Positions 1-5,875 of a stretch of DNA of 24,576 nt are shown here, piece by piece (position 1 is the first letter of the stretch; the number at the start of each line of letters is the position of its first letter). The notes below the pieces were generated by a model. It was not told the origin of the DNA. It made no database searches and saw only the letters and a list, made by a program, of their open reading frames with translations. The position numbers were made by a program, and so were the translations under genes. The DNA lies in contig CAZTCB010000019.1 of NCBI GenBank assembly GCA_964612455.1, positions 1 to 24,576 of the forward strand, written 5' to 3'. The DNA is from SFEB01 sp964612455 (GTDB lineage: Bacteria > Bacillota > Clostridia > Christensenellales > CAG-314).

Positions 1-653
1 ATATTGCAGGTCTTGTCGCTGCCGGTTTGCACCCGAGCCCCGTACCTTACGCCGACGTCGTTACGACTACTACTCACAAAACTCTTCGCGGACCTCGCGG
101 CGGTATGATACTTTGCAATGACGAACAAATCTTTAAAAAGATTAACAGTGCGGTATTTCCTGGCACTCAAGGCGGTCCGTTGATGCATGTCATTGCAGCA
201 AAGGCTGTTTGCTTTGCCGAAGCATTAAAACCCGAGTTTAAGACCTACCAGCAGCAAGTTATTAATAACGCTAAGGTTTTAGCGGACACGTTGATGAAAA
301 ACGGTGTAAAGCTGGTTAGCGGCGGTACGGATAATCACTTGATGTTGGTTGATCTTTCCGATGAGGGCATCACGGGTAAAGAGTTGGAAAAATTACTCGA
401 TGACGTACATATCACCGCTAATAAAAACGGTATTCCTTTTGATACCCAAAAACCGACTATTACGAGCGGAATCAGACTTGGTACTCCGAGCGTTACTTCT
501 CGCGGTATGAAGGAAGAAGAAATGGTAATAATAGGCGAACTGATTGCCGATATTATCAAAAACAAAGAAGAAGCGTTGGAGCGTAGCAATGAAAAAGTAT
601 TAAAGCTTACCGAGCGTTTCCCTTTGTATGCTAATGACGTTATCGATGATTAA
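1..653 (+). CDS. glyA: Serine hydroxymethyltransferase, C-terminal half (5' end outside window)
   Basis: Cytoplasmic PLP enzyme that interconverts serine and glycine and charges tetrahydrofolate with a one-carbon unit. The frame is open from base 3 to the TAA at 651-653, giving about 216 residues, roughly half of a normal ~410-residue enzyme. The first visible residues (IAGLVAAGLHPSPVPYADVV) run into the cofactor-binding motif TTTTHKTLRGPRGG, whose lysine (codon 78-80) forms the PLP Schiff base. Further family signatures follow: FPGTQGGPLMHVIAAKA, GGTDNHLMLVDL and SGIRLGTPSVTSRG. The TTG at 27 is only an internal codon, because homology continues upstream of it. A rho-independent terminator follows directly, so this gene ends its transcription unit and is independent of the Fe-S genes downstream. 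Confidence 0.97.
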   Translation, partial: IAGLVAAGLHPSPVPYADVVTTTTHKTLRGPRGGMILCNDEQIFKKINSAVFPGTQGGPLMHVIAAKAVCFAEALKPEFKTYQQQVINNAKVLADTLMKNGVKLVSGGTDNHLMLVDLSDEGITGKELEKLLDDVHITANKNGIPFDTQKPTITSGIRLGTPSVTSRGMKEEEMVIIGELIADIIKNKEEALERSNEKVLKLTERFPLYANDVIDD

Positions 654-677
654 CGTTGAATTAAATTGATTTAAAAT

Positions 678-743
678 TACCTCCGATTGAAATAAATCAC
701 AGAATTGAGGGTTGTGGATTATTTCAATCGGGGGTATTTTTTT
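678..743 (+). terminator. Rho-independent terminator after glyA
   Basis: The arm at 678-698 (begins TACCTCCGATTG) pairs with 716-736 (ends CAATCGGGGGTA) over about 20 bp, with one bulged base and one G-T pair. A run of seven T follows at 737-743. It lies 25 bases after the glyA stop. Confidence 0.93.
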
Positions 744-837
744 AGCTGTATGCCATGCGATAGAATAGATATTTGTTACGATGGCAATACGTTTTTGTGA
801 ATGATAGAAAAAAAATAATTATTTTGTCAAAAATTTA

Positions 838-866
838 TTGACGAAACTCAATTATGGTGATATATT
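838..866 (+). promoter_or_regulatory. Sigma-A-type promoter of the iscRS-iscU unit
   Basis: The -35 box TTGACG (838-843), a 17-base spacer and an extended -10 (TGA before TATATT, 861-866) match the housekeeping consensus well. The expected start near 873 falls inside the inverted repeat at 868-888. The 654-837 part of this 253-base gap holds only the glyA terminator and AT-rich sequence with no other feature seen. Confidence 0.85.
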
Positions 867-867
867 T

Positions 868-888
868 TTCCTAGTAAATCGATAGGAA
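868..888 (+). promoter_or_regulatory. Probable Rrf2/IscR operator overlapping the transcription start
   Basis: Perfect inverted repeat TTCCTA-N9-TAGGAA, starting two bases after the -10 box and ending before the ribosome site (893-900). Rrf2-family regulators (IscR, CymR, NsrR) bind dyads of this general size and usually repress their own operon. Since the first gene encodes an Rrf2 domain, autorepression by occlusion of the promoter is the simplest reading. Assigning this exact sequence to the regulator is inference. Confidence 0.65.
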
Positions 889-906
889 TTTTAAAGAGGT
901 ATAAAT

Positions 907-2496
907 ATGAAAATGTCGACAAAAGCGAGATACGGTTTGTATGCCTGTATAAAGTTGGCAGAGAAATATAGTGATGAGTATGTCAGCACTATGGAGTTGG
1001 CGAGAGAGCTTGGGGTTAGTGACGGATATCTCGAGCAAATTGTCTCCATGTTGAAACGCGGAGGTATTGTTAATAGTCAGCGAGGAGCTTGCGGCGGACA
1101 TAGACTTGCCGATATTCCTGCCAATATTAGTGCCGGTATGATATTGAGGTGCGTTGAGGGCAATCTGGAAATAGTCGATTGTTTGGCTAATTCTTGTGAC
1201 GGACACGAAACTTGTCCTTCGAGAGAGTTGTGGCAAAACCTATATGAAATTATCAATAATTATCTTGACAAAATTAGTCTTCAGCGACTCATTACGAGAG
1301 ATGAGCCTAAACGGCAACGTATTTATCTTGACCATGCCGCTACGACTCCTCTCGATCCGGACATTTTGCGTACCATGTTGCCATATATGATGGAGAATTT
1401 CGGCAATAGCCACAGTCAACATTTTTTCGGCAGAGATGCTTTGGCAGGCGTCGATAAGGCGAGAAAACAAGTTGCCGATGCGATTCATGCTTTACCCGGC
1501 GAGATTTATTTTACGGGTAGCGGTACCGAGGCTGACAATTGGGCGTTAAAGGGTATTGCATTGCAGCGGGCAAATAAAGGAAAACACATTATAATAAGCG
1601 CAATAGAGCACCATGCCATACTGAATTCTGCCGAGTGGTTGAAAAATAACGGTTTTGAAGTAACAGTGCTACCGGTTGATAAATACGGAATGGTTAATCC
1701 CGACACATTGAGGGAAGCGATGCGTCCGGATACGACGGTAGTGAGCATTATGTTTGCTAACAACGAGGTGGGTACTATTCAGCCCATAGCAGCGTTGAGC
1801 AAGGTTGTTCATGAACGAAACGCTGTATTTCATGTCGACGCAGTACAGGCTATGGGGGTAATCGATATAAACGTCCGTGCACTCGGCATAGATATGATGA
1901 GTATGTCGGCACACAAGTTTTACGGACCCAAGGGAGTCGGTGCCTTGTATATAAAAAACGGTTTGCGTATTCAAAAACTTATTGTCGGCGGCGGGCAGGA
2001 ACGCAGCATGCGTGGCGGTACGACCAATACGGCAGGCGTTGTAGGCATGGGAGCGGCACTCGCTAAGGCGGTAGCCGATTTGGATAGAAATAATGAGCAC
2101 ATTAAAAGACTGAGAGACCATTTTGTAGACAGGGTTATCGGTGAGATACCTTACGTGAGGTACAACGGACATCCTACCGAACGATTGCCGGGTAATGCGA
2201 GCTTTAGTTTTGAGTATATAGAAGGGGAAAGCATATTGATGCTTTTGGATTTTGCCGATATTGCCGTATCAAGCGGTTCGGCTTGCAGTAGCGGTAGTTT
2301 GGATCCATCACATGTTTTGATGGCGATGGGGGTTCCTATTGAAGTATCGCACGGCACTATTAGGTTTTCCTTTGGAAAACATAATACTATGGCTCAAATA
2401 GATTATACGGTAGATAAACTCAAAGAGATAGTTGACAGATTGAGAATGATGTCACCGTTATTTGCATTAAAGGAAGGAGAAAAGAAAGATGTATAA
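907..2496 (+). CDS. Fused Rrf2/IscR transcriptional regulator and IscS cysteine desulfurase
   Basis: One uninterrupted 529-residue frame holds two proteins that are normally separate. Residues 1-135 are an Rrf2 winged-helix regulator: a recognition-helix region (ELARELGVSDGYLEQIVSML), the wing SQRGACGGHRLA, and cysteines C92, C97 and C103, nearly the E. coli IscR cluster positions (92, 98, 104). Residues 139-515 are a group I NifS/IscS desulfurase: IYLDHAATTP start, TGSGTEADNWALKG, His235/236 near PLP, SAHKFYGPKG with PLP lysine K337, and catalytic C460 in SGSACSSGSLDPSHV. The desulfurase takes sulfur from cysteine for cluster assembly. The linker (about 120-138) has no in-frame ATG and no ribosome site, so separate translation of IscS is unlikely. 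Ribosome site AAAGAGGT at 893-900. The end overlaps iscU by 8 bases. Both halves look intact. Confidence 0.93.
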   Translation: MKMSTKARYGLYACIKLAEKYSDEYVSTMELARELGVSDGYLEQIVSMLKRGGIVNSQRGACGGHRLADIPANISAGMILRCVEGNLEIVDCLANSCDGHETCPSRELWQNLYEIINNYLDKISLQRLITRDEPKRQRIYLDHAATTPLDPDILRTMLPYMMENFGNSHSQHFFGRDALAGVDKARKQVADAIHALPGEIYFTGSGTEADNWALKGIALQRANKGKHIIISAIEHHAILNSAEWLKNNGFEVTVLPVDKYGMVNPDTLREAMRPDTTVVSIMFANNEVGTIQPIAALSKVVHERNAVFHVDAVQAMGVIDINVRALGIDMMSMSAHKFYGPKGVGALYIKNGLRIQKLIVGGGQERSMRGGTTNTAGVVGMGAALAKAVADLDRNNEHIKRLRDHFVDRVIGEIPYVRYNGHPTERLPGNASFSFEYIEGESILMLLDFADIAVSSGSACSSGSLDPSHVLMAMGVPIEVSHGTIRFSFGKHNTMAQIDYTVDKLKEIVDRLRMMSPLFALKEGEKKDV

Positions 2497-2866
2497 CGAA
2501 AAAGTATTAAAAGTTTTTGCAAATCCTCACAACGTAGGCGTTATAGAAAACGCTGACGGCGAAGGCGTGGTGGGCAATCCTACCTGCGGCGACATAATGA
2601 AAATAACCTTAAAAATCGAAAACGACGTAATAGTCGATGCGAAATTTCAAACTTTCGGTTGCACGGCGGCAATAGCTACGAGTAGTACCGCTACCGATAT
2701 GGTCATAGGAAAAACGTTGGAAGAAGCGTTAAAAATTACCAATGCTCAGGTCGTCGAGGAGTTAGAGGGTTTGCCGCCTCAAAAATTGCACTGTTCGGTT
2801 CTTGCTGAAGAAGCAATAAAAAAGGCTATCGAAGATTACGAGCAAAAACGTAATAAAAAAGCTTAA
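2489..2866 (+). CDS. iscU: IscU/NifU-type iron-sulfur cluster scaffold
   Basis: 125-residue scaffold on which [2Fe-2S] and [4Fe-4S] clusters are built with sulfur supplied by IscS. The three ligand cysteines are present: C33 in GNPTCGD with D35 beside it, C58 in FGCTAAIATSS, and C102 in HCSVLAEEAI, preceded by H101. Length matches the family. The ATG at 2489 lies inside the end of the desulfurase gene (8-base overlap), behind a strong site AGGAAGGAGA (2471-2480), so synthesis is coupled to the fused regulator-desulfurase. No hscA, hscB or fdx follows, which fits the short Gram-positive isc arrangement rather than the proteobacterial one. Confidence 0.95.
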   Translation: MYNEKVLKVFANPHNVGVIENADGEGVVGNPTCGDIMKITLKIENDVIVDAKFQTFGCTAAIATSSTATDMVIGKTLEEALKITNAQVVEELEGLPPQKLHCSVLAEEAIKKAIEDYEQKRNKKA

Positions 2867-2907
2867 AAAACAACAAAATACTCATACTAAACACGGAGGT
2901 GTGTTGT

Positions 2908-3036
2908 ATGAAAGTTTCTCATGTTTTGCTTGCCATGAGTATCGGTTTTGCGGGCGGCATAGTTGCCGTTGAGTATTGCCCGAAACTCAAGGAAATGATG
3001 AAAAAGTGCAAAGAAAAGCTTTGCGCGCAAAAGTAA
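2908..3036 (+). CDS. Small single-pass membrane peptide, 42 residues, unknown function
   Basis: Short gene with a clear ribosome site (GGAGGT, 2895-2900) seven bases before ATG 2908 and a TAA at 3034-3036, lying between iscU and a terminator. Residues 5-22 (HVLLAMSIGFAGGIVAVE) form one hydrophobic, glycine-containing segment suited to a membrane span. A lysine-rich tail with three cysteines (C24, C34, C39) follows. The basic tail would favour the cytoplasmic side, with a very short N-terminus outside. I do not recognise the family. The strong ribosome site and its place inside the terminated Fe-S unit argue that it is translated. A role linked to Fe-S or sulfur chemistry through the cysteines is only a guess. 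Confidence 0.6.
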   Translation: MKVSHVLLAMSIGFAGGIVAVEYCPKLKEMMKKCKEKLCAQK

Positions 3037-3043
3037 AAGGCGT

Positions 3044-3074
3044 AAAAAGAGAAGAAAAATTTCTTCTCTTTTTT
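3044..3074 (+). terminator. Rho-independent terminator ending the Fe-S unit
   Basis: A 13-bp perfect stem, AAAAAGAGAAGAA (3044-3056) with TTCTTCTCTTTTT (3061-3073), closes a four-base loop and ends in a T run. It lies eight bases after the small peptide gene. The purine/pyrimidine arms are AT-rich, so efficiency may be moderate. Confidence 0.85.
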
Positions 3075-3085
3075 CTATAAATGTA

Positions 3086-3114
3086 TTGGCTAAAGTAACT
3101 TTTTGTGGTATCAT
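3086..3114 (+). promoter_or_regulatory. Promoter for ruvX, placed for a leaderless transcript
   Basis: TTGGCT (3086-3091), a 17-base spacer and TATCAT (3109-3114) preceded by an extended -10 TGG. The expected start, about seven bases after the -10 box, coincides with the ATG at 3121. The surrounding bases TTTTTGTGGTATCAT resemble the rpsB and rimP promoters in this window. Confidence 0.65.
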
Positions 3115-3120
3115 ACAAAT

Positions 3121-3537
3121 ATGGGTAGAGTTTTAGCATTAGACGTCGGCGACAGACGAATAGGTCTTGCGGTATCCGATCCGATGAAAATGATAGCAAA
3201 TCCTCTCGAAACTTTGTTTAGAAAAGATTTAAACGACGATATCGAGCGTTTGATTGCCGTTATTAAGGTAAAAGACGTGGATTTGATAGTCAGCGGACTG
3301 CCGGTATCGCTTGCGGGTAAAGAAACCGAGCAAACGATAAAAACACGTGCTTTTATCGACGAATTAAAAAAACGTACCGACATACCGATACGATTTATCG
3401 ACGAAAGAATGACAACGTCACTTTCGGAAAGGGTACTTATCGAAGGTGGAGTACGGAGAGAAAATCGCAAGCAGGTTATTGATAAAGTCGCCGCAACGAT
3501 AATATTGCAAAACTATTTGGATTATTACCAGAAGTAA
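3121..3537 (+). CDS. ruvX: YqgF-family putative Holliday junction resolvase / pre-16S rRNA nuclease
   Basis: 138-residue RNase H-fold nuclease of the RuvX/YqgF family, tied to maturation of the 16S rRNA 5' end and earlier proposed as a junction resolvase. The N-terminal strand with the first acidic residue (LALDVGDRRIGLAVSDP), the middle DLIVSGLPVSLAGKE and the C-terminal RFIDERMTTSLSERVL and DKVAATIILQNYL motifs are all present. ATG 3121 is preferred to TTG 3103 because the family starts at MGRVLALD and 3103 lies in the promoter. No ribosome site precedes either codon, which fits a leaderless mRNA. The DUF1292 gene follows after 17 bases, as in the Bacillus yrrK-yrzB pair. Confidence 0.94.
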   Translation: MGRVLALDVGDRRIGLAVSDPMKMIANPLETLFRKDLNDDIERLIAVIKVKDVDLIVSGLPVSLAGKETEQTIKTRAFIDELKKRTDIPIRFIDERMTTSLSERVLIEGGVRRENRKQVIDKVAATIILQNYLDYYQK

Positions 3538-3554
3538 ATTTTTTGGAGGTTGAA

Positions 3555-3971
3555 ATGAAAGACGAAAACATTAACGAAAGCATGGAACTCGAAGAGAATG
3601 CGGATTACGTAGTATTGACTATGGACGACGGTACGCAACACAACTTTTATTTTGAAGACGAGTTTGATTACAAGGACAAAAAGTATCTTTGTATCAGTCC
3701 GGCGGAAGAGATAGAGGATCTGCCCGAGGGAGAGCTTTTGATTTACGAAATTAACGAAGACGATGGCGAGTATATGTTAAAGCCTATAGAAAACGAGTGT
3801 TTGCTGGACGAGGTGTATAAGGAGTATTGTCGTCGGTATGACGAAGAAGTCGAATGTTGCGAATGCGGTCATGAGGATTGCGATTGTTGCTGTGACGACG
3901 ATGATTGCGACTGTTGTCACGATGACGAATGCGAATGCGATGATTGCCATTGCGGCAATAAAAAAGACTAA
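3555..3971 (+). CDS. DUF1292 (YrzB-like) protein with a cysteine/aspartate-rich tail
   Basis: 138 residues. Residues 15-80 match the small acidic DUF1292/YrzB family that follows ruvX in many Bacillota (VVLTMDDGTQHNFYFEDEFDYKDKKYLCI... ELLIYEINEDDG), whose function is not established. Residues 92-134 are unusual: 15 cysteines plus His106, His122 and His132 in a run of Asp and Glu (C92, 101, 102, 104, 109, 111-113, 118, 120, 121, 126, 128, 131, 133). Spacings of CC, CxC and CxxC recall metallothionein-type metal binding, which is inference. ATG 3555 sits four bases after GGAGGT (3545-3550). The earlier TTG at 3543 overlaps that site and is rejected. A terminator follows. Confidence 0.85.
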   Translation: MKDENINESMELEENADYVVLTMDDGTQHNFYFEDEFDYKDKKYLCISPAEEIEDLPEGELLIYEINEDDGEYMLKPIENECLLDEVYKEYCRRYDEEVECCECGHEDCDCCCDDDDCDCCHDDECECDDCHCGNKKD

Positions 3972-3983
3972 GATACGGTATAG

Positions 3984-4014
3984 GGTGATTTGATTGAGTC
4001 GAATCACCTTTTTT
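3984..4014 (+). terminator. Rho-independent terminator after the DUF1292 gene
   Basis: GGTGATTTGA (3984-3993) pairs with TCGAATCACC (3999-4008), one G-T pair, around a five-base loop. Six T follow at 4009-4014. Confidence 0.92.
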
Positions 4015-4059
4015 ATCGTTTCATTCAATAAAAAATATTTAAAAATTTGTTATAAATAT

Positions 4060-4088
4060 TTGCTAAAAACGACTCGTTGTGTTATAAT
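4060..4088 (+). promoter_or_regulatory. Strong promoter of rpsB-tsf
   Basis: TTGCTA (4060-4065), a 17-base spacer and a consensus TATAAT (4083-4088). The segment TTGTGTTATAATGC is repeated exactly at the rimP promoter (13927-13940). Confidence 0.88.
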
Positions 4089-4215
4089 GCGAAAGGTTTA
4101 TTACGCACTCGTGCTCTATCCTACGGTTGTGCCTTTTTAATGAGAGGAAAAAGTAGGAGTAAAGACGACGCGAGGAGGAATAAAAACAATTTTTTATATA
4201 AGGAGTGTAACTATT
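4089..4215 (+). ncRNA. Long 5' leader of rpsB with a possible regulatory hairpin
   Basis: About 120 bases of untranslated RNA separate the promoter from rpsB, far longer than other leaders here. TCCTAC (4119-4124) can pair with GTAGGA (4153-4158), and the adjoining CTTTTT (4133-4138) with AAAAA (4148-4152), giving a bulged hairpin capped by a purine-rich loop. A second purine-rich site (GAGGAGGAA, 4172-4180) lies well before the real ribosome site AAGGAG (4200-4205). Leaders of S2 operons are known targets of S2 autoregulation in other bacteria. The same role here is inference, and no covariation can be judged from one sequence. Confidence 0.4.
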
Positions 4216-5091
4216 ATGGCAGTGGTTTCTATGAAACAACTTCTTGAGGCTGGCGTTCATTTTGGTCACCAGACCAGAAGATGGAATCCTAAAATGAAGA
4301 AGTACATCTATTCGGCAAGAAACGATATTCACATCATTGACTTGCAGCAGACGGTGGTACTTGCGGAAGAGGCGTACAATTTTGTTCGTAGCGTAGTGGC
4401 GGACGGTAAATCGGTTTTGTTTGTCGGCACTAAAAAACAGGCGCAAGCAGCGATTAAGCAGGAAGCAGAGCGTTGCGGCATGTATTACGTAAACAACCGT
4501 TGGTTGGGTGGTACGCTTACCAACTTTAAGACGATTAAGAGTCGTATCGAAAGATTAAACAGAATCAATCAGATGGAGAAAATGGGTGAATTTGATCTTT
4601 TACCCAAAAAAGAAGTAGCAGGACTTAAGGCTGAGCGCGACAAATTGGAGCTTAACCTCGGCGGTATTAAGGAGATGCGCAATATGCCCGGCGTGATGTT
4701 TGTGGTTGACCCCAAGAAAGAAGCAATCGCAGTGGCGGAAGCTCACAAACTCGGTATTCCAATCGTAGCTACGGTCGATACAAACTGCGATCCGGACGAA
4801 GTCGACTATGTTATCCCCGGCAATGATGACGCCATAGGTTCGGTCAAGATTATGGCTGCTATTATTGCCAATGCGGTTATTGAGGCGAAAGAAGGCGTTG
4901 TCCTTTCCATTAATACCGAAGAAGTATTAGCCGAGGCGGCAAATCTCGAAGCTGAAGCCGCAGCAGAAGAAAAAGTCGAAAAGCCCGCAAGAGGGAAGAA
5001 AAGAAAGTTTGTCGACAATATCGAAGATAAAAAAATCGAAGAAATAAAACAACAAGATGCAGTTAAAGAGGAAGTTAAGCCCGAAGAGTAA
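4216..5091 (+). CDS. rpsB: 30S ribosomal protein S2
   Basis: 291 residues. Opens with AVVSMKQLLEAGVHFGHQTRRWNPKM and continues through the S2 signatures IHIIDLQQTV, LFVGTKKQAQ, NNRWLGGTLTNFKTI, MPGVMFVVDPKKEAIAVAEA and PIVATVDTNCDPDEVDYVIPGNDD. S2 binds late on the back of the 30S subunit between head and body. It is longer than the usual 230-260 residues because of a charged alanine/glutamate/lysine tail after about residue 240 (AEAAAEEKVEKPARGKKRKF onward), probably disordered. ATG 4216 follows AAGGAG. Partner of tsf, 44 bases downstream, in the conserved rpsB-tsf operon. Confidence 0.98.
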   Translation: MAVVSMKQLLEAGVHFGHQTRRWNPKMKKYIYSARNDIHIIDLQQTVVLAEEAYNFVRSVVADGKSVLFVGTKKQAQAAIKQEAERCGMYYVNNRWLGGTLTNFKTIKSRIERLNRINQMEKMGEFDLLPKKEVAGLKAERDKLELNLGGIKEMRNMPGVMFVVDPKKEAIAVAEAHKLGIPIVATVDTNCDPDEVDYVIPGNDDAIGSVKIMAAIIANAVIEAKEGVVLSINTEEVLAEAANLEAEAAAEEKVEKPARGKKRKFVDNIEDKKIEEIKQQDAVKEEVKPEE

Positions 5092-5135
5092 TCGGTCGCG
5101 TTCTGCAGTTAAAATTATTTTAAAGGAGAATTATT

Positions 5136-5804
5136 ATGGCAAATTTTACAAGTGCTGACGTTATGAAGCTTCGCGAACAAACCGGCGTAGGTATGATGGA
5201 TTGCAAAAAGGCATTGGTTGCCGTTGACGGTAATATGGAAGAAGCAGTAAAATATCTCAGAGAAAAAGGTATGGCATCTGCTGCGAAAAAAGCTGATCGT
5301 ATCGCTGCCGAGGGTATAGTTGACAGTTATATTCACATGGGTGGCAAGATTGGCGTACTGATAGAAGTCAACTGTGAAACCGATTTTGTTGCGCGTAGTG
5401 AGCAATTTTTGCAATTGGTTCATGATTTGACGATGCAAATCGCAGCGGCAAAGCCCGAAGTTGTATCTATAGATGACGTTGATCCTGCGAAAGTTGCGGC
5501 AGAAAGAGAGATTTTGATTGCGCAAGCGCAAAATGAAGGCGGCAATAAACCCCAAGCGGTTATCGAAAGAATGGTTGAAGGGAGAATCAATAAGTATTAT
5601 AAAGAAGTGTGCTTGTTGGAGCAAGAGTTCGTTAAAGATCCTTCCATTACGGTAAAACAACTCATTACTCAGACGATTGCTGCTATCGGTGAGAAAATTA
5701 CCGTTCGTCGTTTTGTGCGCTACGAAATGGGCGAAGGTCTTGAAAAACGTAAGGATAACTTTGTGGACGAGATTGCATCCCAGGTAAATCAGCTCAATAA
5801 ATAG
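5136..5804 (+). CDS. tsf: Elongation factor Ts
   Basis: Guanine nucleotide exchange factor for EF-Tu. Starts ANFTSADVMKLREQTGVGMMDCKKAL, the UBA-like N-terminal domain that contacts EF-Tu. The core signature GKIGVLIEVNCETDFVAR follows, then DPSITVKQLI and a C-terminal FVRYEMGEGLEKRKDNFVDEIASQ. At 222 residues it is shorter than the roughly 290-residue E. coli and Bacillus proteins, in line with forms that carry one core subdomain. Ribosome site AAAGGAG (5123-5129) precedes ATG 5136. Co-transcribed with rpsB. The terminator at 5817-5855 separates it from pyrH. Confidence 0.97.
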   Translation: MANFTSADVMKLREQTGVGMMDCKKALVAVDGNMEEAVKYLREKGMASAAKKADRIAAEGIVDSYIHMGGKIGVLIEVNCETDFVARSEQFLQLVHDLTMQIAAAKPEVVSIDDVDPAKVAAEREILIAQAQNEGGNKPQAVIERMVEGRINKYYKEVCLLEQEFVKDPSITVKQLITQTIAAIGEKITVRRFVRYEMGEGLEKRKDNFVDEIASQVNQLNK

Positions 5805-5816
5805 TTTATTTAAAAG

Positions 5817-5855
5817 ACGGGGGACAATCTATTTAAAGGTTGATTCCCCGTTTTT
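5817..5855 (+). terminator. Terminator or attenuator between tsf and pyrH
   Basis: ACGGGGGACAATC (5817-5829) pairs with GGTTG (5838-5842) and TTCCCCGT (5844-5851), with a single bulged A, then five T (5851-5855). The structure ends 20 bases before the pyrH start. I see no promoter between it and pyrH, so the downstream genes may depend on read-through. Confidence 0.9.
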
Positions 5856-5875
5856 ATATTATTTCGAGGTGTTTA

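Noticed and set aside
1669..2172. 167-codon open frame on the minus strand within the desulfurase gene
   Set aside because: Antisense shadow of a strongly conserved coding region; no ribosome site or recognisable protein.
3103..3120. Upstream TTG start for ruvX
   Set aside because: It overlaps the -10 box of the promoter and adds residues not typical of the family.
3855..3959. Possible CRISPR-like or tandem repeat in the GAT/TGC-rich segment
   Set aside because: The similarity reflects Asp/Cys codons in a coding tail; there are no regular repeat and spacer lengths.
5115..5660. 181-codon minus-strand open frame over tsf
   Set aside because: Shadow of tsf; composition is that of a reversed coding strand and no start signal is seen.
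5840..5875. N-terminal extension of pyrH from 5840
   Set aside because: It would place the start inside the terminator stem; GTG 5876 has a good ribosome site and gives the normal N-terminus.
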